Source: Mantamonas sphyraenae
Taxonomy: Eukaryota > CRuMs > Mantamonadidae
NCBI GenBank assembly: GCA_026936335.1
Contig: JAPMXV010000062.1
Span: forward strand, 1-64,000
Length of the DNA stretch: 64,000 nt
Direction: 5' to 3'
Part shown: positions 57,185 to 64,000 of the stretch, piece by piece
How the letters are laid out: every line of letters starts with the position of its first letter
Numbering within the stretch: the first letter of the stretch is position 1
Notes under the pieces: generated by a model
What the model was told of the DNA's origin: nothing
The model's database searches: none
The model's input: only the letters and a program-made list of their open reading frames with translations
Made by a program: the position numbers and the translations under genes

Positions 57185-59359
57185 ATGTCGTCACGACCCT
57201 CGCCAATGTCGCCCGGTGGGAGAGGACGGGGACGGGGGCGAGCAGCTGGGCGAGGTCAGCGGACGAACAGCGGCTTCTCTCCAAAGGTGGTGAAGAAGAT
57301 GCGCGACGAGACGCTTGCAGCAGGATCCAGCAGCACGGGCAAGCCAGCCCTGAACAACGAGGCCAAGGAGGATGCAGAAACGGACGACACCGAGAATGAC
57401 AAGACCGTTCCGGGTGCGGTGGAGACTTCCAACGCGGTGGGGGACGAGAGAAACGACGAGACGAAGAAAGCGCGCGAGGAGGAGAAAGTCAACGCAAGCA
57501 GCCAGGACGAGGTGGCGCAGCTGAAACAGAAAATGGAAGCACAAGAGGCTAGTTTGAACAAACAGATAGAGGAAGCACACAGGGAAACAGAAGCAGCCAA
57601 GCTGGAAGCGACGCAGGCGAGGGAAAAGGCCGATGCGGATTTGAAACGAGCGCACGAGGCAAACGAGGAGATGGAGAGGAAACACAAAGAGGTGCAGGAG
57701 GCCATTGAGGTCGCTCGCAAGGACAAGGAGCAGTCGGATAGGCAGGCACAAGAGGCAGCGCAGCAGGCGGCGAGTCTAGAGTCGGAGCTGCGGGCAACAA
57801 AGACACGCATGGAGAAAGTGTTGAAGGAACGGACGGAACTGGAACAACAGGCAGAGTCACTCACGAGGGAGGTGCGTGAGGAGCACACAAGGAGCGAACA
57901 GTTGGCAGGAGAGGTGCAGGCACTGAAAACGGCGCTGGCAAAGGAGAAGGAGCAGGCACAGAGCATGGTGGAAGGTAAGGAGAAGGCGCTGCAAGAACTA
58001 AAGGAGGAGCATGAAGCCATCAAGAGCAAGCTGAGGAAGGGAGAGGAGGAGCTGAGCAAGGGGCGAACACGATCGAGCACTCTGGACAACACACTTCGCA
58101 CACAGGGGGCTCGCCTTGCAGAGCTGGAAGCTCAACACAAGGCGTTGACAGAGGAGGTGGAGCAAACGAGGAAGAAGGCAGCGAGTGCAGAGCGTCAGCT
58201 GGCGTCGAGTGCGGAGAAACGCAAAACGCTGGAGGCAGAGCTGACGGAAGCGCGCACGGCGCAGAGCAAGGCGGCAGAGGAACAAGCGGTCTTGCAACGA
58301 CAGGTCAAGGACTTGAAGGAGCAGAAGCACGACGTGGCGGAGAGATTGGAGAGGGCGCAGAAGGAACGGGACGAGGCAGTCGCCGCAAAGCGACAGGTCG
58401 AGTTGGCGAGCAAACAGGCGGATTCACAGGTGGAACAAGTGCGCGCAGAGATGAAAGGAAAGGTGGAACAGGTGAGGGCAGAGATGAAGGGACAGGTGGA
58501 ACAGGTGAAGGCAGAGATGGCGGCACAGGTGGCGCAGGAGAAGCAGGCGCGGGAAAAGGCAGAGGCGGAACTGCGACAGCAGGAAAGCGGGGCCGAGGAG
58601 CTCAACTTGCGCATGCAGGAGATGGAAAGGCAGCAGAATGCGGCAACGAGGCAGGTGGAAGCCGAGTTGCAGCAGGCCAAAGACGACATGGCACAGGCCA
58701 GGGCAGAAGAGGCGGACGCCGTGAGGCGGTACACGGAGCTGGAAAAGAAAGTGAAAGAGGCTCAAACAACGTCACAGGAGGCGACGCAAGAGACTGAGCA
58801 GCTCAAGGCCAAACTGAGGGCCAGCGAGAGTCAGTTGAAGAGCGTCCAGCGGGAAAAGGCAAACGCAGAGAAACAAGTGGCGAAACTGGAGGCACAGGCA
58901 AAGGGCAGCGACGCAGAGAAGCAGCGGAGCATCGAAAAGATCAAGCGAGCCTCTGAGCAGGAGGTGAGGAGCTTGGAAAAGACACTGGCCAAGCAGGAAA
59001 CGCGGGAGTCGCAGCGTGAAGCGCAACTCAAGGACTTGCAGCAATCGCTGCAGGAGGCAACATCGGCCCTAAGCAAGGCTCGCGACGATGTGAGTGAGCA
59101 CGAGAATCAGACCCGGGGCTTGCGTGAGCGCGTGCGTGAGTTGGAGCACACACGGAGGGCACTGCAACGCGATCTGATCGATCTGGAGGCCAAGAACAAA
59201 GGCATGGAAACGGCGTTGAGCAACTGGGGAGCAGAATCCGCAACGACATCGGGGTCGTGGCATGGCACGCTCGTGCTGGTTCTGCTGACAGTGTTGTGCA
59301 CCATGCTTCTGAGCAGCATGGTCCAACGAGGTTTCCATCCCATGCGACGACCGGCATGA
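57185..59359 (+). CDS. tail-anchored long coiled-coil protein (golgin-like)
   Basis: A single exon of 724 aa; the start is CACCATGTCG in good context. A short Gly/Arg-rich N-terminus and an acidic linker are followed by ~550 residues of near-continuous coiled coil with heptads rich in Glu, Lys, Gln, Ala and Leu, including three near-identical 'QVEQVRAEMKG' units. The C-terminus has one hydrophobic helix (GTLVLVLLTVLCTMLLSSMV) and a short basic tail (QRGFHPMRRPA), a tail anchor. This resembles golgins such as giantin or nuclear-envelope coiled coils, but sequence identity cannot prove either. It is divergent from the ectodomain-repeat gene (165 bp). Confidence 0.8.
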   Translation: MSSRPSPMSPGGRGRGRGRAAGRGQRTNSGFSPKVVKKMRDETLAAGSSSTGKPALNNEAKEDAETDDTENDKTVPGAVETSNAVGDERNDETKKAREEEKVNASSQDEVAQLKQKMEAQEASLNKQIEEAHRETEAAKLEATQAREKADADLKRAHEANEEMERKHKEVQEAIEVARKDKEQSDRQAQEAAQQAASLESELRATKTRMEKVLKERTELEQQAESLTREVREEHTRSEQLAGEVQALKTALAKEKEQAQSMVEGKEKALQELKEEHEAIKSKLRKGEEELSKGRTRSSTLDNTLRTQGARLAELEAQHKALTEEVEQTRKKAASAERQLASSAEKRKTLEAELTEARTAQSKAAEEQAVLQRQVKDLKEQKHDVAERLERAQKERDEAVAAKRQVELASKQADSQVEQVRAEMKGKVEQVRAEMKGQVEQVKAEMAAQVAQEKQAREKAEAELRQQESGAEELNLRMQEMERQQNAATRQVEAELQQAKDDMAQARAEEADAVRRYTELEKKVKEAQTTSQEATQETEQLKAKLRASESQLKSVQREKANAEKQVAKLEAQAKGSDAEKQRSIEKIKRASEQEVRSLEKTLAKQETRESQREAQLKDLQQSLQEATSALSKARDDVSEHENQTRGLRERVRELEHTRRALQRDLIDLEAKNKGMETALSNWGAESATTSGSWHGTLVLVLLTVLCTMLLSSMVQRGFHPMRRPA

Positions 59360-59401
59360 ATTGAACACACCCACTTTCTCCATTGCTTTGCGTTCCACAC
59401 G

Positions 59402-60460
59402 TCACACATCGGCACTGCTTGTTTGCTCCGTAGTCTCCTCGGCACTCTCTTGGGTGTCGGCGTACTGTGTCATCCACAGCTTCTCCTCGTCTTTGCGCAG
59501 GACCGGGAGCGAGGGAATGACCAGCTCCTGCTTTGTGTAGCCGCCTGTTTCGTCAAAGGAGGCGGCCTTGTTGAGGTCTTCGTAGCCGAGTTCACGTTGT
59601 GTGTACTCGCGGGTGAGGTAGTCAGAGCCAAACACATGATGGACGCGTGTGTCGTAGCAGCGCACGACAACTCCGTCCACGCGCATCCACATGCGCTGCA
59701 GGATGAAGAACCCCGATGGCATCACCCGCACACGTACAGTGACAATGCTTGTGCCGTTGTCCGACAGCTCGTCCTCATATAGAATCACCTCCTGCACAAA
59801 AAGCAGCGGCTCTTCCTGCCGCAGCAGATCATAGTCGATTCCCTCCGTGCTCGTGCTCACCAGAGGCATCAGCCCCTTTTTGCTGTCCTCTCCCTCGTCC
59901 CCCTTGCTTACCACGCTCAGCGTGCCGTTGTAGCAGCTGCTGTATGTCCAGTCGAACGTCTGTTCCTGCAGCTCGATCGACTCGTCCTTGGTTCTGTCCT
60001 CCCCTCTGTGTCAGCCCTACTCGAGAGTCACACGGTCGCTAACCAACGCAATTTGCGTTCCCCTCCTGTGTCTCACCACTCACCGTGCCTCCCACAGGTC
60101 CGAGTACGCCACTTTGATCTTCTTGTCCTCGTCCACAGCGGCACAGGGCGCGAGTGCGTCTCGTGCGTTGAACTCGAGTCGGAAGCCGCTTTCCTCGTGC
60201 TCCACCACCAGCTTGTTCTCTCCAAACACCATCTCTGGCAGCTCGGGCAGATGAAGACTCTCGCACCACTCTGCCCGCTCCGACTCGGTCAGGATGACGC
60301 TGCGTGTGCGCAGTACACTCCAGCCGCGAAAGCGCACCCGTCTGTGTTTCCCTCGTCCACATGCTCCACCTTGAACTGCTCCGGGTGTCAATGGGTGGCC
60401 ATGCGTACGCCCAACTCCGTGCAAGACGAGAAGAGTGAGAGAGTGCGTGATACCCACCAT
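59402..60460 (-). CDS. TIPRL: TIPRL/TIP41-like regulator of PP2A-family phosphatases
   Basis: Main exons: up to 60460-60085 and 59993-59402, with donor gtgagt, branch word gctgaca and acceptor ggacag; phase 2. The junction gives LWEARTKDESI. Family motifs are clear: 'LHLPELPEMVFGENKLVVEHEESGF' with 'LEFNARDAL', then 'FDWTYSS', 'VILYEDELSDNGTS', 'VRVMPSGFFIL' and 'REYTQRE'. TIP41/TIPRL binds type-2A phosphatase catalytic subunits and acts in TOR-linked signalling. The extreme N-terminus is unsure: the ATG at 60460 lies 2 bp after the KDM4-like stop on the same strand, and a short extra intron (about 58 bp, donor gtacgc) may precede 'HRRVRFRGW'. About 280 aa. Confidence 0.85.
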
Positions 60461-60462
60461 GG

Positions 60463-61797
60463 TCAAGAAGTGCTCGTTTGTTCTTTGCTGGGCAGGCGCA
60501 CAAGCACACGAATGCGCTTCTGATCAGTCCCATCCATGGCTTGTGTCTCGCGGTCACCCTTGTCCTTGTGCAGTGTCGTGTCTCCGTCTCCTTCCACCTG
60601 CTTTCTCTTTCGCCTGGCACTGTCTTGTTGTCCTTCAATCTTTGCTTCCTCTCCTACCGTCTCCTGCTGCTCCTCCTCAGGCGGCGTCTCTGGCTGTGGT
60701 TCGGGCAACCCCAACTTTTCGCGCACATACTGCATGTTGATGGTCACTGTGTCTGCCTTGCAGTAGCAGGGCTTTGCCTCGCTGCCGTACTTCTCCGCCC
60801 ACAGCGGTGTGGCAAAGTTGACGCTCTCTGCGCAATTGAAGCCCAGATTGAAGCCGCTGTGGTAACCGTAGGGATACGTGATCATCACCTCTCCCTCTTC
60901 CTGTACACAGCGGGAGACGTGGATGCCCCGTTCTTCGAGCAACTCGGGCTCGATCAAGGCCACCTTATGGCGCAGAAACTGGGAGCAGGTGCGTTTCAGT
61001 TCGGGAAACAGCTCTGCCGCAAGTGCCTCCAGTTTGGGGCCCTCGTCGGGAGAGACGCCGTACCAGAATTTGGGCGCCCCAAAGTGAAGAAAGTTGATGG
61101 AGTGCAGATCCATGTCTTCGGTGTGCCAACAGAAGCAGGCCTTCCAGCTGCCAAAGTAGAGATAGGCCTGATTGATTCCCGGCACGTCGGTGCCGTCGAG
61201 GACGTTGAGGACCGACTTGAGCCGGTTGATGTTCCACGGGTTCTCGCGAACGTTCTTGTCGTCGCTGAGTTCAAACAGACTGCCCAGCATGTCTGCGCCG
61301 TACACGGCAGACTTGACATGTGCCCCCTTCCAGAACAGCCGTTCCACTTCGCGGCAGTAGGCCAGCTTGTGTTGTTCGTCGTCAAAGCCGTTGGCAAAGT
61401 CGCCCTGGGCCTTTCGCCGGCTCACCGTCGGCACGTTGCGTTCGTAGCGGCGGCGATACTCGGCCACCGTCATTGCATGGCCCTCCACATTGGCCACGTG
61501 GTACACTCCGTCCGATCCGTACAGTTCCTGGATGATGGGCGATGGGATATTCAGTGCACCGACCTTTTCTGCCAGCGCCTCGTAGTCTGGACACTGCTCA
61601 CGTCGCCACTCTGCCGGAGGCACAATCTTGGCCACGCCAGCCTGACGGAAACGAGGGTCTGCCTCGCATGACTCAACATACGCCTGGAAGTTGGCAAACT
61701 CGTCCGCGGTGGGGCGGAACACAGGCACGTCCAGCGCGAACGCCGGCGTCTCGCGCTGCGACATCCAACTTTCTGGTTGTTGGTCCTGCGCACGCAT
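60463..61797 (-). CDS. KDM4-type JmjN-JmjC histone demethylase
   Basis: A single exon of 444 aa from MRAQDQQPESW. The JmjN domain is 'VFRPTADEFANFQAYVESCE..AGVAKIVPP'. The JmjC core has 'FGSWKACFCWHTEDMDLHS' with the Fe(II)-binding His-x-Glu (HTE), 'GAPKFWYGV' with the 2-oxoglutarate Lys, and 'YGYHSGFNLGFNCAES' with the distal His. The extra zinc site of KDM4 is present as Cys and His in 'RTCSQFLRHK' and Cys-x-Cys in 'KPCYCK'. KDM4 enzymes demethylate trimethyl H3K9/H3K36. PHD and Tudor domains are lacking; the C-terminus is charged with a basic run (RRKRKQ). It is only 2 bp upstream of the TIPRL start. Confidence 0.9.
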   Translation of the reverse strand: MRAQDQQPESWMSQRETPAFALDVPVFRPTADEFANFQAYVESCEADPRFRQAGVAKIVPPAEWRREQCPDYEALAEKVGALNIPSPIIQELYGSDGVYHVANVEGHAMTVAEYRRRYERNVPTVSRRKAQGDFANGFDDEQHKLAYCREVERLFWKGAHVKSAVYGADMLGSLFELSDDKNVRENPWNINRLKSVLNVLDGTDVPGINQAYLYFGSWKACFCWHTEDMDLHSINFLHFGAPKFWYGVSPDEGPKLEALAAELFPELKRTCSQFLRHKVALIEPELLEERGIHVSRCVQEEGEVMITYPYGYHSGFNLGFNCAESVNFATPLWAEKYGSEAKPCYCKADTVTINMQYVREKLGLPEPQPETPPEEEQQETVGEEAKIEGQQDSARRKRKQVEGDGDTTLHKDKGDRETQAMDGTDQKRIRVLVRLPSKEQTSTS

Positions 61798-61838
61798 CGT
61801 CCACACAGCACAATTCACATCATACAGCAAACAAAAGC
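61798..61838. promoter_or_regulatory. 41-bp divergent promoter region
   Basis: The KDM4-like gene (minus) and the MORN gene (plus) start 41 bases apart. The gap is A/C-rich (caattcacatcatacag). No core element was recognised. Confidence 0.35.
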
Positions 61839-64000
61839 ATGAGCACGCCGTTGCCAGAGCGTGTGGTGCAAGAATATGCCGACGGGACTCGCTACGAGGT
61901 TGGTTGTTGCCCCTTCGGCTGCCGCTGGAATTCAGCCTTCCAACCCGCCCCTTGCCTCCATGCATGCACACACTGCCCTGAAGATCCCACCCCAGGCCTC
62001 GTGACTTTGTCAAAGTCCCGGGAAAGCGCCCCATGAACCCATGGCCCGTGTCCCCCCATGCCACCACAGCCCGCAAAACGATCGACCCCGCTGCTGACGC
62101 AAACACACAGGGCGATGTCGTCAACGGCCGCCGCGAGGGCCGTGGGACGTACATCTACGGCACCATGTCACGGTACCGTGGCGACCGCTACGAAGGCGAA
62201 TGGAAGGTGAGCACAAGGCAGTGCAGTGCCCGACGATGGCATTGGAGAGTACAGGAGCAGGGTGAAAATCCGTGTTCGGAGCGTGGAGCTGACCCACATG
62301 CACGGCATGTGTCCTTCCATCACAGAACGACATGGCGCACGGGTACGGAGTGTACTATTCGGCCGATGGGAGTGTGTACGATGGCTTCTGGGAGGAAAAC
62401 AAGCGACAGGGCCGCGGAAAAAAGCGGTGGGCAAATGGTGCGTTTCTGGCAGATCTTTGCGGGCGACAGACGACGATGGAGAGGGCCCAATCCACTGCTG
62501 ACACCGCCACACGGCACATATGGACACACACACACACACCCATACGCACACGCGCGCATCAATCAGGGACGGAATACCAAGGAGAGTGGAAGAATGACCG
62601 GCAGCACGGAGACGGGGTGATGACGTGGGAGAACGGCGACGAATACCGGGGCGAGTGGAAGAACAACAAGCAGCACGGCAAGGGACGCAAGGTGTGGAAG
62701 GATGGCACAGTGTATGTTGGCGAATGGGTGATGGGAGACCGCGAAGGCAGGGGCAAGTACAGGTGGGGCGGAGCGTCGTCGTACAAGCAAGACGAGTACA
62801 TGGGCGAGTGGAAGGGAGACGTGGCACATGGCGAGGGCACGTACCGTTCGTCAGATGGATCGTCGTACTCAGGCGGTTGGAAGCACAACATGCGTCATGG
62901 GTTGGGCGAAGTGTGTCGCGCACGGGAGAACGCTATGTGGGTGAATGGGAAGGCGACAAGAAGCATGGCAAGGGCAAAAAGACATGGGTGGATGGCACTG
63001 TGTACGAGGGCATGTGGTGTCAGGGGATCAGGGAGGGCGAAGGCACCTATGTGTATGGCTCGGCGACAGACTTCCAGGGCGATGTGTACCAGGGAGGGTG
63101 GTGTGACGACAAGGCGCATGGATTTGGGGTGTACATTTCGGCAGACGGGAGCACGTATGAAGGCGAATGGGTGCAGAACAGGAGACACGGCCACGGGAAA
63201 AAGGTGAGCGTGTCGGGGGCCGTGTATGAGGGCGAGTGGGTGAACGACAAGGCCGAGGGCCACGGCACAAAGACATACACGTCGGGGGCCACGTATGAAG
63301 GCGAATGGCGAGGGGGCAAGCGACACGGCCAAGGCACGCTGGTGTTTAGCAACCAGGACGTGTACCACGGCGAGTTTGTGGACGATGCGGCCACGGGGCG
63401 TGGGGTGCTCACCAAGGGGGATGGCACCCTGTACGAAGGCGAGTTTGTGGACAGCAAGAAGCATGGCAAGGGGGTGGTATGTTTTCCAGACGGAACCGAG
63501 TATGAGGGCACGTGGAAGGAAAACCTGCGCCATGGCGAGGGCATCCTCACAGAGCCTGGGGGCAAGCGCTTCCGTGTTGCATTTGACCACGACCACGAGG
63601 TGGCACGCACCGAGGTGTCGCCTCGCAAGCACAACCAATCTGTGTCTGTGCAGGCACATTGGCGCCTAGGACAGCCATCGTCGTACAACGCCAGCGCAGG
63701 CAGTGGCAGCAGCAGCAGCAGCAGCAGCAGCACGACGAGCACGACGACGACGACCACCACCACCACGACTGAGGAGGAACGTGCCGAGGTGCAACGCATG
63801 TTGGACATCAAGTTGGGTCCGATGCGCAGGGAAGGAGCCTGGCTGGACAAGATGTTGGACGAGGTGGGAGAGTTGTCTGACGAAGACGAGGAGACCACGG
63901 GGATTCGGTATGGGACCGGGGCGGGGGCTGGTGTCCATGGTGAACGTGATGATGACAACGACGACGACGATGACGATGACGACGACGATGATTTTGATGA
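61839..64000 (+). CDS. MORN-repeat protein, truncated by the window end
   Basis: Exons: 61839-61898, 62111-62206, 62326-62437 and 62567 to the end. Donors are gttggt, gtgagc and gtgcgt; ctgac branch words are present and all acceptors end in cag. There are about 15 MORN repeats, each 'Y-x-G-E-W..x-x-x-H-G-x-G' (for example YEGEW, YQGEW, YVGEW). The reading frame changes by one base near 62,922, restored as TGERYVGEWEGDKKHGKG. After the repeats come Ser/Thr runs and an Asp-rich tail. MORN proteins often sit at membranes or cytoskeletal structures. The gene runs off the right edge, so the C-terminus is missing. Confidence 0.8.

Noticed and set aside
1-64000. tRNA, rRNA, CRISPR arrays, transposons or viral genes
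   Set aside because: None were recognised by eye. tRNAs with introns could be missed; a covariance-model search would decide.

Overview
The window is the left end of a eukaryotic nuclear chromosome. It opens with about 26 copies of CCCTAA (1-156), and the first gene starts only 265 bp further in. About two dozen protein genes follow to position 64,000, on both strands, with most intergenic gaps under 150 bp. The DNA is GC-rich. Genes carry 0-4 short introns (about 70-430 bp) with GT-AG ends, donors such as gtaagt, gtacgt, gtgagt, gtgcgt or gtaggt, and nearly always a CTGAC or CTCAC branch-site-like word before the 3' splice site. The gene set (ARID2-like SWI/SNF subunit, TAF8, KDM4-type demethylase, TRAIP, STK11IP-like, TIPRL, SK and two-pore channels, Hsp78-type ClpB, TRM13, SEN2) points to a free-living heterotrophic protist, perhaps related to Amorphea. 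The species cannot be named from the sequence alone.

Layout, left to right. 0-5 kb: telomere, an unknown gene with four repeated modules, a small GNAT acetyltransferase, and a broken second copy of the unknown gene's 3' end. 5-11.5 kb: ARID2-like protein with two ARID domains, an alpha/beta hydrolase whose stop overlaps the ARID start, and IPI1. 11.5-24 kb: DENN protein, RhoGEF, two-pore channel, SK potassium channel, mitochondrial ClpB. 24-33 kb: SEN2, a glutaminase-fold protein lacking its catalytic residues, a NIPA transporter abutting TRM13, and a four-TM protein. 33-37.4 kb: an SH3/IQ protein carrying several dynein-stalk-head-like modules and no motor. 37.4-44.7 kb: an enolase-superfamily enzyme, then two copies of a CHY zinc-finger gene in inverted orientation around an ABC half-transporter and a glycosyltransferase-like gene. 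44.7-53 kb: an unknown charged protein, STK11IP-like, TRAIP, TAF8. 53-64 kb: a type I membrane protein with about eight copies of an unfamiliar ectodomain, a tail-anchored coiled-coil protein, TIPRL, a KDM4-type demethylase, and a MORN-repeat protein cut by the window edge.

The genes do not form one pathway. Themes that recur are chromatin and transcription (ARID2-like, TAF8, KDM4-like), RNA processing and ribosome assembly (IPI1, SEN2, TRM13), Ca2+ and cation transport (TPC, SK, NIPA), and cytoskeleton and membrane traffic (RhoGEF, DENN, SH3-dynein-like, coiled-coil). Several conserved reading frames are interrupted by what look like single-base insertions or deletions. These may be residual assembly errors, so exact protein ends should be treated with care. 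The most interesting items are the SH3-IQ-dynein-stalk architecture, the pseudo-glutaminase, the double-ARID subunit, the inverted CHY duplication, the new ectodomain repeat, and same-strand genes that overlap or touch.
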